Numbered from the stretch's first letter, positions 34,878 to 47,034 are shown. The stretch is 64,000 nt of DNA from Castor canadensis (GCF_047511655.1 NC_133387.1:144871353-144935352), one strand, 5' to 3'. Numbers and translations: made by a program. Notes: a model not told the origin generated them from the letters alone.

Positions 34878-37800
34878 ATGGCAGGAATCACCACATACCT
34901 ATCAGTACTAACACTTAATGTTAATGGACTTAATTCACCCATCAAAAGACACCGTTTGACAAAATGGATTAAAAAAGAAGATCCAACAATTTGTTGCTTA
35001 CAGGAGACTCATCTCACCGACAGAAATAAGCATATGCTTAGGATGAAAGGCTGGAAGAAGATTTACCAAGCCAATGGCCCCCGAAAACAAGCAGGAGTAG
35101 CAATACTTATCTCTGACAAAGTAGACTTCAAACCTACATTGATCAAACGAGATAAAGAAGGACATTCCATACTAATAAAAGGGGAAATAGACCAAAAGGA
35201 AATAATAATCATCAATCTGTACGCACCCAATGTCAACGCACCCAATTTCATCAAACATACCCTGAAAGACCTAAAAGCATATATAAACGCCAACACAGTG
35301 GTTGTGGGAGACTTTAACACTCCATTATCATCAATAGATAGGTCATCCAAACAAAAACTCAATAAAGAAATCCAAGATCTAAAATATGCAATAGATCAAG
35401 TGGACCTAGTAGATGTCTACAGAACATTTCATCCAACCTCTACACAATATACATTCTTCTCAGCAGCCCATGGAACCTTCTCCAAAATAGATCATATCCT
35501 AGGGCACAAAGCAAGCCTCAGCAAATATAAGAAAATAGAAATAATACCGTGCATACTATCTGACCACAATGCAGTAAAAGTAGAACTCAACAACAAAAGT
35601 AAAGACAAAAAACATGCAAACAGCTGGAAACTAAATAACTCATTACTTAATGAAGAATGGATCATCGATGCAATAAAAGAGGAAATTAAAAAGTTCCTAG
35701 AAGTCAATGAAAATGAAAACACAACCTACCAGAACCTATGGGACACAGCTAAGGCAGTCTTGAGAGGAAAGTTTATAGCCATGAGTGCATATATTAAAAA
35801 GATTGAAAGATCCCAACTCAATGACCTAATGATACATCTCAAACTCCTAGAAAAACAAGAACAAGCAAATCCCAAAACAAATAGAAGGAGAGAAATAATA
35901 AAAATAAGAGCTGAAATCAACGAAATAGAAACCAAAAAAACCATACAAAGAATTAATGAAACAAAAAGTTGGTTCTTTGAAAAAATAAACAAGATCGATA
36001 GACCCCTGGCAAACCTGACTAAAATGAGGAGAGAAAAAACCCAAATTAGTAGAATCAGGAATGCAAAAGGGGAGATAACAACAAACACCATGGAAGTCCA
36101 GGAAATCATCAGAGACTACTTTGAGAACCTATATTCAAATAAATTTGAAAATCTAAAAGAAATGGACAGATTTCTAGATACATATGATCATCCAAAACTG
36201 AACCAAGAGGAAATTAATCACCTGAATAGACCTATAACACAAAATGAAATTGAAGCAGCAATCAAGAGTCTCCCCAAAAAGAAAAGTCCAGGACCTGATG
36301 GATTCTCTGCTGAATTCTATCAGACCTTTAAAGAAGAACTGATACCAACCCTCCTTAAACTGTTCCATGAAATAGAAAGGGAAGGAAAACTGCCAAACAC
36401 ATTTTATGAAGCCAGTATTACACTTATCCCAAAACCAGGCAAAGACACCTCCAAAAAGGAGAACTATAGGCCAATCTCCTTAATGAACATTGATGCAAAA
36501 ATCCTCAACAAAATAATGGCAAATCGAATTCAGCAACACATCAAAAAGATTATTCACCACGACCAGGTAGGCTTCATCCCAGGGATGCAGGGGTGGTTCA
36601 ACATACGAAAATCAATAAACGTAATAAACCACATTAACAGAAGCAAAGACAAAAACCACTTGATCATCTCAATAGATGCAGAAAAAGCCTTTGATAAGAT
36701 CCAACATCATTTCATGATAAAAGCTCTAAGAAAACTAGGAATAGAAGGAAAGTTCCTCAACATTATAAAAGCTATATATGACAAACCTACAGCCAGCATT
36801 ATACTTAACGGAGAAAAATTAAAACCGTTCCCTCTAAAATCAGGAACCAGACAAGGATGCCCACTATCTCCACTCCTATTCAACATAGTACTGGAATTCC
36901 TAGCCAGAGCAATTAGGCAAGAAGAAGGAATAAAAGGAATACAAATAGGTAAAGAAACTGTCAAAATATCCCTATTTGCAGACAACATGATCCTATACCT
37001 TAAAGACCCAAAAAACTCTACTCAGAAGCTTCTAGACATCATCAATAGCTATAGCAAGGTAGCAGGATATAAAATCAACATAGAAAAATCGTTAGCATTT
37101 CTATACACTAACAATGAGCAAACAGAAAAAAAATGTATGAAAACAATTCCATTTACAATAGCCTCAAAAAAAATCAAATACCTAGGTGTAAACCTAACAA
37201 AAGATGTGAAAGACCTCTACAAGGAAAACTATACACTTCTGAAGAAAGAGATTGAGGAAGACTATAGAAAGTGGAGAGATCTCCCATGCTCATGGATTGG
37301 TAGAATCAACATAGTAAAAATGTCTATACTCCCAAAAGTAATCTACATGTTTAATGCAATTCCCATCAAAATTCCAATGACATTCATCAAAGAGATTGAA
37401 AAATCTACTGTTAAATTTATATGGAAACACAAGAGGCCACGAATAGCCAAGGCAATACTCAGTCAAAAGAACAATGCAGGAGGTATCACAATACCTGACT
37501 TCAAGCTATATTACAAAGCAATAATAATAAAAACAGCATGGTACTGGCACAAAAACAGACATGAAGACCAGTGGAACAGAATAGAGGATCCAGATATGAA
37601 GCCACACAACTATAAGCAACTTATCTTTGACAAAGGAGCTAAAAATATACGATGGAGAAATAGCAGCCTCTTCAACAAAAACTGCTGGGAAAACTGGTTA
37701 GCAGTCTGCAAAAAACTGAAACTAGATCCATGTATATCACCCTATACCAAGATTAACTCAAAATGGATCAAGGATCTGAATATCAGACCCCAAACTCTTA

Positions 37801-38693
37801 AGTTGATACAAGAAAGAGTAGGAAATACTCTGGAGTTAGGTATAGGTAAGAACTTTCTCAATGAAACCCCAGCAGCACAGCAACTAAGAGATAGCATAGA
37901 TAAATGGGACCTCATAAAACTAAAAAGCTTCTGTTCATCAAAAGAAATGGTCTCTAAACTGAAGAGAACACCCACAGAGTGGGAGAAAATATTTGCCAAC
38001 TATACATCAGACAAAGGACTGATAACCAGAATATACAGGGAACTTAAAAAACTAAATTCTCCCAAAACTAATGAACCAATAAAGAAATGGGCAGGTGAAC
38101 TAAACAGAACTTTCTCAAAAGAAGAAATTAAAATGGCCAGAAAACACATGAAAAAATGCTCACCATCTCTAGCAATAAAGGAAATGCAAATTAAAACCAC
38201 ACTAAGATTCCACCTCACCCCTGTTAGAATAGCCATCATCAGCAACACCACCAACAACAGGTGTTGGCGAGGATGCGGGGAAAAAGGAACCCTCTTACAC
38301 TGTTGGTGGGAATGTAGACTAGTACAACCACTCTGGAAAAAAATTTGGAGGCTACTTAAAAAGCTGGACATCGATCTACCATTTGATCCAGCAATACCAC
38401 TCTTGGGGATATACCCAAAAGACTGTTACTCCAGAGGCACCTGCACATCCATGTTTATTGCGGCACTATTCACAATAGCCAAGTTATGGAAACAGCCAAG
38501 ATGCCCCAGCACTGACGAATGGATTAAGAAAATGTGGTACCTATACACAATGGAATTTTATGCAGCCATGAAGAAGAACGAAATGTTATCATTCGCTGGT
38601 AAATGGATGGAATTGGAGAACATCATTCTGAGTGAGGTTAGCCTGGCTCAAAAGACCAAAAATCGTATGTTCTCCCTCATATGTGGACATTAG
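34878..38693 (+). CDS. L1 ORF2 endonuclease/reverse transcriptase, open but with FADN active-site change (1271 aa)
   Basis: ORF2 nicks target DNA and reverse-transcribes L1 RNA from the nick. Endonuclease residues are all visible: NVNG near residue 14, QETHL near 43, LYAPN near 115, GDFNTPLS near 145 and SDHNAV near 230. The reverse-transcriptase region shows [52 protein letters not shown] and [14 protein letters not shown]. At residues 700-703 it reads FADN (AAC at 36,984-36,986) where FADD is expected; both Asp bind catalytic metal, so activity is predicted lost. The cysteine-rich end is [18 protein letters not shown]. One codon (Val) is missing near 37,837 relative to copy B, in frame. The length matches human and mouse ORF2 (about 1,275-1,281). 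It could still supply endonuclease activity. Confidence 0.93.
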   Translation: MAGITTYLSVLTLNVNGLNSPIKRHRLTKWIKKEDPTICCLQETHLTDRNKHMLRMKGWKKIYQANGPRKQAGVAILISDKVDFKPTLIKRDKEGHSILIKGEIDQKEIIIINLYAPNVNAPNFIKHTLKDLKAYINANTVVVGDFNTPLSSIDRSSKQKLNKEIQDLKYAIDQVDLVDVYRTFHPTSTQYTFFSAAHGTFSKIDHILGHKASLSKYKKIEIIPCILSDHNAVKVELNNKSKDKKHANSWKLNNSLLNEEWIIDAIKEEIKKFLEVNENENTTYQNLWDTAKAVLRGKFIAMSAYIKKIERSQLNDLMIHLKLLEKQEQANPKTNRRREIIKIRAEINEIETKKTIQRINETKSWFFEKINKIDRPLANLTKMRREKTQISRIRNAKGEITTNTMEVQEIIRDYFENLYSNKFENLKEMDRFLDTYDHPKLNQEEINHLNRPITQNEIEAAIKSLPKKKSPGPDGFSAEFYQTFKEELIPTLLKLFHEIEREGKLPNTFYEASITLIPKPGKDTSKKENYRPISLMNIDAKILNKIMANRIQQHIKKIIHHDQVGFIPGMQGWFNIRKSINVINHINRSKDKNHLIISIDAEKAFDKIQHHFMIKALRKLGIEGKFLNIIKAIYDKPTASIILNGEKLKPFPLKSGTRQGCPLSPLLFNIVLEFLARAIRQEEGIKGIQIGKETVKISLFADNMILYLKDPKNSTQKLLDIINSYSKVAGYKINIEKSLAFLYTNNEQTEKKCMKTIPFTIASKKIKYLGVNLTKDVKDLYKENYTLLKKEIEEDYRKWRDLPCSWIGRINIVKMSILPKVIYMFNAIPIKIPMTFIKEIEKSTVKFIWKHKRPRIAKAILSQKNNAGGITIPDFKLYYKAIIIKTAWYWHKNRHEDQWNRIEDPDMKPHNYKQLIFDKGAKNIRWRNSSLFNKNCWENWLAVCKKLKLDPCISPYTKINSKWIKDLNIRPQTLKLIQERVGNTLELGIGKNFLNETPAAQQLRDSIDKWDLIKLKSFCSSKEMVSKLKRTPTEWEKIFANYTSDKGLITRIYRELKKLNSPKTNEPIKKWAGELNRTFSKEEIKMARKHMKKCSPSLAIKEMQIKTTLRFHLTPVRIAIISNTTNNRCWRGCGEKGTLLHCWWECRLVQPLWKKIWRLLKKLDIDLPFDPAIPLLGIYPKDCYSRGTCTSMFIAALFTIAKLWKQPRCPSTDEWIKKMWYLYTMEFYAAMKKNEMLSFAGKWMELENIILSEVSLAQKTKNRMFSLICGH

Positions 38694-39190
38694 ATCAAGG
38701 GCAAACACAACAAGGGGATTGGACTATGAGCACATGATAAAGGCGAGAGCACACAAGGGAGGGGTGAGGATAGGTAAGACACCTAAAAAACTAGCTAGCA
38801 TTTGTTGCCCTTAATGCAGAGAAACTAAAGCAGATACCTTAAAGCAACTGAGGCCAATAGGAAAAGGAGACCAGGAACTAGAGAAAAGGTTAGATTAAAA
38901 AGAATTAACCTAGAAGGTAACACCCACGCACAGGAAATCAATGTGAGTCAATGCCCTGTATAGCTATCCTTATTTCAACCAGCAAAACCCCTTGTTCCTT
39001 CCTATTATTGCTTATACTCTCTCTACAAGAAAATCAGAGATAAGGGCAAAATAGTTTCTGCTGGGTATTGAGGGGGGGAGCGGGAGGGGGTGGAGTGGGT
39101 GGTAAGGGAGGGGGTGGGGTCAGGGGGGAGAAATAAACCAAGCCTTGTATGCACATACGAATAATAAAAGAAAAATGAAAAAAAAAAAAA
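38694..39190 (+). terminator. L1 3'UTR with G-rich tract and poly(A) signal
   Basis: The 3'UTR is about 480 bp and contains repeated G runs at 39,071-39,130 (seven or more runs of three to seven G), able in principle to form a G-quadruplex. AATAAA lies at 39,163-39,168, followed by poly(A) from 39,178. The same module ends every L1 in the window, including copies that consist of little else (12,668; 52,327; 11,274). Confidence 0.85.
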
Positions 39191-40026
39191 AAACCTAAAC
39201 ATAGATCTGCCATATGATCCAGCAATACCACTCTTGGGGATACACCCAAAAGACCGTGACACAGGTTACTCCAGAGGCACCTGCACACCCATGTTTATTG
39301 GGGCACTATTCACAATAGCCAAGTTATGGAAACAGCCAAGATGCCCCACCACCGACGAATGGATTAAGAAAATGTGGTATTTATACACAATGGAATACTA
39401 CTTGGCCTTGAAGACGAATGAAATCTTATCATTTTCAGGTAAATGGATGGAATTGGAGAACATCATTCTGAGTGAGGTTAGCCAGGCCCAGAAGACCAAA
39501 AATCGTATGTTCTCCCTCATATGCGGACTTTAGATCAGGGGCAAACACAACAAGGGGATTAGACTTTGATCACATGATGAGGCAAGAGCATACAAGGGAG
39601 GTATAAGGATAGGCAAGAAACCCAAAAAAATAAATATAAACAAGATAGCATTTGATGTCCTCAATGCAAAGGAACTAATGCAGATAATTTAAAGCAACTG
39701 AGGCCAATAGGAGAAGGGGACCAGGAACTTCAGAAAGGTTAGATCAAGGAGAATTAACCTAGAAGGTAACACACATGCACAGGAAATTAATGTGAGTCAA
39801 CTCCCTGTATAGCTATCCTTATCTCAACTAGCAAAAACCCTTGGTCCTTCCTATTATTGCTTATACTCTCTCTACAACAAAATTAGAGATAAGGGCAAAA
39901 TAGTTTCTGCCTGATAGCAAGGGGGTGGCAGGGAGAGAGAGGGGGCTTGGGGCAAGGGAGGAGTGAGAGAAGGGGGAGAAATGACCCAAACATTGTATCC
40001 ACATATGAATAAAAGAAATGTTAAAA
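39191..40026 (+). mobile_element. Outer L1, ORF2 end and 3'UTR (copy C, right of insertion)
   Basis: It resumes at 'cctaaacatagatctgcc' directly after the poly(A) of copy D. It reads [17 protein letters not shown] and continues to SLICGL at 39,533. The 3'UTR shows the older type (ccaaacattgtatccacatatgaataaaag). The tail at 40,015-40,029 abuts the right 14-bp target-site duplication. Confidence 0.9.
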
Positions 40027-40040
40027 AAAGAAAAGCTGCA

Positions 40041-40794
40041 ATTGGAATTTGTTAGATAATTCCAGTTTCAGTGTATGGTCTATGGAAGGAAAGTATAGGT
40101 TCTTCAAACACAAATGCTCCCTACATCTTGTGAAACTTGAACTTTTAGGCTAACCATCTGCCAAAAATTTAAGCCTGTTTCTTATGCTATCAAAACCTTC
40201 ATACAGCTAGTATTAATAATATATCTGTATTACCCATAATTACGTCAAGCTTGATTTTGGTATGATTAAGGATAATCATAATCCTTTGAAAAGTCCATAG
40301 TTTATTCTGTTTAAAGGTACTGTTAGAGCATTTTTTACCTTCCATTCAATTAATTGGAAATTAAATATTCATTTATTTTGATTGTGTCAAATTTTCTTTC
40401 ATTACGTATGCTAATGTAGTAAGTTTGAGTATCTAACAATAGAAATACATTTATGTATTTTGGTTACCACATCACCTTAAAAATCCTTAACATATACACA
40501 AGAGTATCACACTTGGGCAAAGGTCATATGTAAAGTAGCTTCAACCATCTGGATTGAAGCTTAGAGTCCACAAGTAGTAGAAGATCAGAGTCTCTGACAT
40601 AAAAAGAAGTTGTTTCTTGCTACCATAGCTGCCCAAGGGGGTTTCTATTGCTTCTTCACTGCGAACCTGTCATAGCTACAACTAGCCAAAGTCAGACACA
40701 CTTTCAATAGTAGGGGTCATCACTACCATTGAGCCCCCAAGACATTCAATATTCTATTTTCAGGCATCTTGTGGTCTCATGTGTTTCACTATTA
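40041..40794. other. Unique intergenic DNA
   Basis: AT-rich sequence. No gene or repeat is recognised. Confidence 0.4.
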
Positions 40795-41350
40795 TGATGG
40801 TTAATTTTGGTTGTCAACTTCACTAGATTAAGGGATGTCTAGAAAATTGGTAAAACATACTTCTGGGTGTATCTATGAGGGTATTTCCAGAAAAAAAAAA
40901 AAAAACTAGTGTATGGGTCAGCCAGCTGAGTAGGGAAGACCTTGTCCTGAATGTGGACAGCACTGTCCACTAGGTGGGGGACCAGGTGGAACAAGAGTAG
41001 AAGAGGGAAGCTGGCTCTCATGCCAGCTCTCATTACCCTTTTTGGGCAGGCTTGTTTTTCTGCTCCTGTTTACCCATAAGACAGTAGACTGTAGGGTTTT
41101 TTTTATGAATGCAGACTTCCTCTAGTGACTCTCCCGGGTTTTTTAAGACTTTGGCCTTGGACTGGGGCTGCATCACAGCCTCTCTCTTATTCTGAGTTTC
41201 TGGCAACCTGGACTGAGGAGCTACAGTTCCCTAGGCTCTCTAGTTTTACAGATGGCCATTGTGGAACTATTCAGCCTCTGATCATGTGACAACCTCTCAT
41301 TGCATATATTCTATTGGTTCTGTTTCTCTAGAGAAATCTTATTAATCATT
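40795..41350 (+). repeat. MLT2-like (ERVL) solo LTR
   Basis: The start 'tgatggttaattttggttgtcaacttcactag', the motif 'cttctgggtgtatctatgagggtatttccag', and the end 'cctctgatcatgtgacaacctctc...ctattggttctgtttctctagagaaatc' follow the MLT2-class LTR layout. It is old, non-coding and has no internal viral genes beside it. Confidence 0.75.
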
Positions 41351-41519
41351 CTGCCACTCATGACTTCCCTGGAAATGATAAGAACTCCTCACCAACACTT
41401 CCTTCACCTTTAGCAGAGGAACTCTTGGCTCAACTTTGAGGAGAAAGAAAGGACTAAAGAATGAAGTTATTAGTGTTAATGCACTTTCTTTCCCGGCACA
41501 CTCCTTCAAAAACTCCAGT

Positions 41520-41848
41520 TAGGCCAGGCACTGTGGCTCAAGCCTGTAATCCTAGCCACTTAGAAGGCAGAGATGGAAAGGTTCGTGGTTGTAGGCCAGC
41601 CTGGGCAAAAAGTTTGCAAAACCCCATCTTAACCAATGACTGGCATGGTGATGTGCACCTGTCACTCCCAGCTACACCTGGAAGCACAAATAGGACGATT
41701 GTGCTCCAGGCCTGCCTAGGCATAAAGCAAGACCCTATCACAGGATTAACTAAAGCAAGGAAAAAATAGGGGCGTGGTTCAAGCGATGAAGTGCCTGCTT
41801 AGCAAGCGCAAGACCCTGAGTTCAACCTTCAGCACTGCCCAAAAACAG
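41520..41848 (+). repeat. Composite B1-B1-ID SINE
   Basis: A full three-part element: 'ggccaggcactgtggctcaagcctgtaatcctagcc', then 'ggcatggtgatgtgcacctgtcactcccagctac', then the ID part 'ggggcgtggttcaagcgatgaagtgcctgcttagcaagcgcaag ... gttcaaccttcagcactgcc'. This is one of the best preserved copies. Confidence 0.88.
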
Positions 41849-43504
41849 CCAACTAAATGGCCCAGCCAGCTTGTTTAATAGAAGGACTGTAATCACCTCC
41901 ATCTCCATTTAGACTGAATGCCTTATTTCCTAAAACAAAGCATCAATCCTATCCTCTTATCATTCAAGTTTCTATTAGAAAGGAAGTCCTTCTCTCTGAC
42001 TCCCATGACTAGCATTCTTCTACCTCTTAACAACTTCTTTCAGAATCCCAACCTTTTGAAGAAAATATGTGGCTTACCTGGGGCCACTTAACAGTGGCTA
42101 CCACAGGCTTCGACTAGGCCGACTCTCCCTCCTGCATGTCTAAACAAAGCACCTGGCTCAAGGGCTGTAGCATATAGCGTTCCCTTGCCTGTCACTAAAC
42201 CACATACATCCTAGGACACAGCTTTTGTCGTGGGCTACTATGTGTACAGCAACACTCCTTCCATGCCATCTATGAAATATTAACATCTGCAACAACCATG
42301 CCTGAGACAGGACTCAGGACCTACTCTTAATCCTAAGGAACCTCTGCCTCACAACCCAAAACTCAAATCCCAACAAAACTTTCTATGGGTGTCCTTCTAC
42401 TGTGTAGACCAGATCACACACCAAACTCAGACACAATCAGCACCTAGTGGTGAACAGTAAAAAGTGCCTAAATGGAATTCTGTTAAGGATGAGAATTTAT
42501 ATTTTAAGAATTAACACCAACCTCAATCATATGTAATTCATAAGTAGAGGCTCAACCTTAACCAATATTGATTTAATTACCTATAAAATTCGGCACGCTG
42601 AAGGATGTCTTTGTAAATTCCTTATAAAATAACCCTTATTGAGGCATTTATAGCTAGAGAGTTGAAACACATTAGGTATTCAAAACAAAGTATACGCGTA
42701 TGCTTTAGGAATGGAGGAAGTTTACCAAGAGACCTAAGTTTAATACTACTTATTCCTTTTATCCATTTTTTAATCACTGTGAGAGAAGGGAACAATTGCC
42801 ATCTTGCTTGACCTTTTATACTCATTTGCATGTCCCATTAATTATCTTTCTTTTTATGATTTCAAAAGTGTGCTCTAGGATAAATCATTTAAAACAAGCA
42901 AACCTTACCTTCATCTTTTTTGCTTTCCCCATTTTCATTCCTTCCTAGAGCCTCTAGGGGAGGGGGTCTCCCTTACCTTCTTTTAACCCTCTCCGTTACA
43001 GAAATCCTTTGCTCTGTGTCAGAGCAAAGTGAAACTAGCCAACTAGTTTCATATAGATAAATTATGTTACAACCTCCCTGCATTAAGTCACATGGATCTT
43101 TTCAAAATTACAGATAAGTTGTTATCCCTAACAAATTCAAGTCCAAGAATCTACTGGAGTAATAATTTAAGAGTTTAAAATGCTTTTGGATGTTTCAAAG
43201 CAGGTGAGTTGTTTGGTTTTTTATTTGTTTGTTTGTTTAACTGCAGATTAATTCAGAGGCGAGAGTTTGAGCACTCCTGTTTAAAACCACTTTTATATTG
43301 CTGCACAAATTTGAGAGTTCTGAGGTAATTGCTAATTCTTTCTGTTCTTAAATAATACACATGTGGGTTGTTTTATGAGACAGTTTTTTGTATCAGTGGC
43401 CCTGAAAATCACCTACTTACAGCCAGCTGTAACAGCAACGCACTACTTGCAGAGATAAATCCGAAACTATTGCAGGACACAGCAAATACCAAAAGACAGA
43501 AAAT
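41849..43504. other. Unique intergenic DNA
   Basis: No gene or recognised repeat. A T-rich (TTTG)n run is seen at about 43,218-43,238. The stretch 43,090-43,400 is low in repeats, with AT-rich homeobox-type words (taattcag, gctaattc). Confidence 0.4.
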
Positions 43505-43625
43505 TGTGGGAGCTGAGAATGGTGATGGTTGCTGATTAATCCCAGCATTCAAGAGGCTGGGGCAGGAGGATCATGAGTTTGAGACCAACCTTGGCAAGAC
43601 CTTGTCTCAAAACAAGAAAAATATT
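43505..43625 (+). repeat. B1-like SINE
   Basis: 'gggagctgagaatggtgatggttgctgattaatcccagcattcaagaggctggggcaggaggatcatgagtttgagaccaac' is followed by 'aagaccttgtctcaaaac'. It is a single B1-type unit with no ID partner. Confidence 0.8.
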
Positions 43626-44820
43626 GGGGAGAGTTGTTGGCAGTAAATAGAGCTGGAAAACAGGGAGTAAAGAATGGAGGAAGGGAAGGAGGAAATCAAA
43701 AATCCAGAGAAAAAGTGTTCACTAGATTTCATATAATTAGCATTTCTTTTATTTTGAAGTTTTCTACAAAGCTAAAAGAGTCAGATTACCTTCAAAACTT
43801 GATCTTTGGATAACTTAAGTACTTTTATATCACCTCCAGGGCAAGCTGAAATATCAGGAAAATCAAGTCCCTGCACATTAGGTTGGGTGAGCCCTTTGAA
43901 ACTGATAAACAGCCAGTGTTGAAAATTTTCTTTGCATAGAATTTAGACCTAAAGAGAAAGCTGATGGATTTTTTCCCATTTTCATTCTTTAAAATTTTAT
44001 TTTGCCTCTCACAGAATTAGTGAGAAAAAAATGCTGTGCCCTGTTGCAGGTTTGTTTTTGCTGATTTTTTTTTCCCCCCTCTAAAGGCTGGTAAATGGGC
44101 TTCTCCATCCCTTCCCAAGTCATCCCAGGTAGCCCAGCGCCCTCTGTTGGCCTTCCTGCCACACTGCCTCCCATAGCATCCAAAGCTACCTCTGTAATAT
44201 CAAATGTCCTGCAGCCATAGCTCTGCCAAAGTGACAAATTAGTGACTAAAGAAGAGTGCTGTTTGCACTGAACACAAATCATTTGATAAACAAGAGGAGA
44301 AACAGGTATAAATGGGCCCTAAAATCAAACAGCAACATTACTACTTGACTGAGCCAATGAATATGTCATTTTCCTCTCTTGAACAGATTTAATTTTGATT
44401 TTTCTTAAAAACTGCTTTGTCATATGACTGAATTACCAATGATTGCAGCTTTACCTGACTTTCTTCAGAGACAGGCAATGAACCAACTCAACTCTAACCA
44501 AAGCGACCCAGCAAACAGGGTGATAGGAGACTGTCGTACTCACCTTCTCCAGGCTTGCATGGCCTAAAGGCTGAGATGGGGATGTACCTAAGAGTTACCA
44601 TGTGAGGGGAAGAAACTTCTGGAGGAGGACAAGAGGCATTTCAGAGATCAACCCATTCAAACTCCTTCAGATTCATTTCTTAGCAAGAATTTTATCCCTT
44701 GAGTCCTTGAACCTTTGGTTATTTTGTATATGACAAGATAAGAAGGTGCTTGGTATTTTGGGTTTTTTTAATAGAAGATGCTGTCCTCTGTACAAAGGTT
44801 TGTTTTACCCCCAACTGCAA
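43626..44820. other. Unique intergenic DNA
   Basis: No gene or repeat recognised. A 97-codon minus-strand frame at 43,989-44,282 shows no known domain. Confidence 0.4.
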
Positions 44821-45207
44821 TGTTATGGTTTGGATCTTGAAAGTTACCTCAAAGTCCAAGTACCAAAGGCTTGATCATCAACCTGTGCCACTACTGGGAG
44901 GTGGTGGAACCTTTAAAAGGTAGACCCCAGTGGAAGGAAGTTAGCCCATTGGGGGTGTGCCCTTGAAGGAGATATTAGGACCCTGGCACACTCTTCTCCC
45001 TCTCTTTACTTCCCAGCTGTGCCATGAGGTGAGCAACCTCTTCTGCCATGTGCTCTCCACCATAATGTTCTGCCTTATAAACAGGCCCACAGCAATGGGG
45101 CCAAGCAACTGTGGACTCAAATTTCTGAAAACACAAACCAAAGCATACTTTTCCTCCTTTTAAGTTGCTTATCTCAGATATTTTGTCATAGTAACAAAAC
45201 ACTAACA
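44821..45207 (+). repeat. MaLR-type solo LTR
   Basis: It begins 'tgttatggtttggatcttgaaag', contains 'gggaggtggtggaacctttaa' and 'ccacagcaatggggccaagc', and ends 'ttttgtcatagtaacaaaacactaaca', the ERVL-MaLR LTR plan. A clear target duplication was not seen. It is non-coding. Confidence 0.65.
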
Positions 45208-45307
45208 CGTGAAAAATCAGAACTTACAAAATTTTTGCCAAAAATAAATAATCCAAGAATAACTTCAAAGTGGGACCATTCCAGACTCCATGTAAAAGAG
45301 ACAAAGG

Positions 45308-45488
45308 CACTGGGTGCCGGTGGCTCACACCTGTAATCCTAGCTACTTGGGAGACAGAGATCAGGAGGATCACAGTTCAAAGCCAGCCTGGGAAAATAGT
45401 TCTCGAAAAACCCTTCACAAAAATAGGGCTAGAGGAGGGCTCAAAATGAAGGCCCTGAGTTCAAGCCCCAGTATGAAAAAAAAAATAG
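45308..45488 (+). repeat. Composite B1-ID SINE (ID part shortened)
   Basis: The B1-like head 'tgccggtggctcacacctgtaatcctagctacttggg' leads to 'gggctagaggagggctcaaaatgaaggccctgagttcaagccccagtatg' and an A tail. Part of the ID unit's middle is missing, a shorter form. Confidence 0.85.
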
Positions 45489-45570
45489 AAAAGAGGCATG
45501 ACTTCAGCCTCCCTGCACCCTTTTCTGATTGATCCACTCCTGGAACTAGAGGCCTTAGAAGTGAGTTTCC

Positions 45571-45790
45571 CTCAGGCACTGGTGGCTCACACTTGTAATC
45601 CTAGCTACTCAGGAAGCAGAGATCAGGAGCAATAAGGTTTGAAGCCAGCCCAAGCAAATCGTTCACGTGACCCTATCTGGAAAAATACCCAACCAAAAAG
45701 GGCTGGTAAAGTGGCTCAAGTGGTAGAGCACCTGCCTAGCAAGCATGAGGCCCTAAGTTCAAACTCCAGTACCACCAAAAAGAAAAGAAA
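45571..45790 (+). repeat. Composite B1-ID SINE
   Basis: 'ggcactggtggctcacacttgtaatcctagctactcagg' is joined to 'gggctggtaaagtggctcaagtggtagagcacctgcctagcaagcatgaggcccta'. The ID part is intact. Confidence 0.88.
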
Positions 45791-45860
45791 GAAGAAGTGA
45801 GATTCTCTCATAGCACAGGACAGATATCAGGAAATGGATGATCTCAAAACTAAAATAGTG

Positions 45861-46328
45861 AGTCTTCCCTGGCTGCCTGAGGATCAGCCACCATCATGAA
45901 TGACACCGCAACTATCTGGACCAGGAAGTTTATGACCAACCAAGTACTTCAGAGGAAAGAAACAGTCATCGATGTCCTTACCTTGGGAAGATAATAGTAC
46001 CTAAGACAGAAATTCATGAAAACTGGCTAAAATGTACAAGACCATACCAGATATCATTTCTGTGTTTGGATTCAGAACCCTTTTTGGCGGTGGAAAGACA
46101 GCTAGCTTTGGCATGATTTATAATTCCTTGAATTACACAAACAAAAATGAACCCAAACACAGACTTGCAAGACATGGCCTATATAAGAAGAAAAAGTCCT
46201 CAAGGAAACAGTGAAAGGAACACAAAAATAGGATGAAGAAAGCCGAAAGAATAAGTCTATAATGACTTTATCTGCAGTGATTGTGCAAATTTTTCATAAG
46301 GATTAATAAACTGTAAAAACTTTTTTAA
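45861..46328 (+). pseudogene. RPS24: RPS24 processed pseudogene
   Basis: This is a retrocopy of the mRNA for ribosomal protein S24 of the 40S subunit. ATG at 45,896 starts [15 protein letters not shown], matching the parental N-terminus. A frameshift and stops follow at about 45,990. The frame is readable again from 46,032 ([22 protein letters not shown] ... [13 protein letters not shown], then a stop after SRKQ). The short 5'UTR precedes the ATG, introns are absent, and AATAAA lies at 46,305-46,310 with a short A-rich tail. Imperfect direct repeats (aaaactaaaatagt at 45,846; aaaactaattagt near 46,329) look like target-site duplications. It is not functional. Confidence 0.93.
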
Positions 46329-47034
46329 AAAACTAATTAGTAAATTGTGGTCTTGGCCTCAGGAGTGTTGAATCATTTATGTGCCAGCCATTGGACAGGA
46401 GTTAGAGGAACAAAAATAAATAAAACACAGCACCTTTCCACAAGCCTCTCAGTCAAGTAGGATACAAAGACAAATGAACATAATTAGAATATAACACTGT
46501 AAACTCAATGATAAAAATATATACAGAGTGGGAGTAGAGAAGATTCTAGCAAGATCCATGATTTCAAAGCAGTAATTTTATCGCACTCCCAAATACCCCA
46601 CATTCATTCAATGGGGATTTAGGTTGCGCCAAGATTCCTCTACAATACACTTCTGATATATCAAGGTCAACTATTTATCAGATATCAAGGGTGACAAATA
46701 CATTCACTGAACCATGATTTGCTCAAAATCAGAGCAGCATCAAATATAAAAAGCAGGCTACCGAAAACACAGAAGCTTCAGAGATGAAGTCAAGGAAAAT
46801 TCAGACTGTAAGGATCCTTCATGTGGCAATAGAAAAGGTCATGTTGAGTTCAAGGCAGCCACTTCAGTAGAGTGAGGAGTACAAAAAGCCAGGCTCAATG
46901 AGAAGAGCACAAAAGGGAAATAAACATAGCAGACACGGATACTATTGTAGGTCATTTCTACAGGTGCATTCAGCACAATTGGCACCAGGGGCGTAGCACT
47001 GAGCCTTCCTATGAAGGACAGCCTGAGCCACAGT
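46329..47034. other. Unique intergenic DNA
   Basis: No gene or repeat recognised. Confidence 0.4.

Larger units (their letters stand above)
32166..39190 (+). mobile_element. Full-length young L1 with both ORFs open (copy D)
   Basis: A complete element of about 7.0 kb: 5'UTR 32,166-33,735, ORF1 33,736-34,827, 50-bp spacer, ORF2 34,878-38,693, and a 3'UTR with G-rich tract, AATAAA at 39,163-39,168 and poly(A) from 39,178. The duplication aaaYctaaacata (32,153-32,165 and 39,191-39,203, one difference) flanks it inside the older L1 copy C, whose ORF2 continues on the far side. Both frames are open and the 5'UTR is still CpG-rich, so the insertion is recent. The FADN change in ORF2 predicts that it cannot retrotranspose by itself. 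Confidence 0.95.
23380..40040 (+). mobile_element. Nested L1 block; outer old full-length L1 with perfect 14-bp target-site duplication
   Basis: aaagaaaagctgca occurs at 23,380-23,393 and again at 40,027-40,040, directly after the A-rich tail of the right-hand L1 fragment. The outer element therefore begins at 23,394 (gggattccaacatggtgac) and ends at 40,026. Its own sequence is present in three parts: 23,394 to about 27,500-27,600 (5'UTR, ORF1, first half of ORF2), about 30,350-32,165 (second half of ORF2), and 39,191-40,026 (ORF2 end and 3'UTR). It keeps the DTG codons seen in copy A, so it belongs to the older subfamily. Two younger L1s lie inside it. Confidence 0.9.

Noticed and set aside
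40795-41350. Possible complete endogenous retrovirus
   Set aside because: Only a solo LTR-like sequence is visible; no internal gag, pol or env sequence is next to it or to the other LTRs.
46032-46214. The 60-codon RPS24-like frame as a functional small gene
   Set aside because: Its N-terminal third is out of frame, it ends early, and it is intronless with a poly(A) remnant; it is a processed pseudogene.
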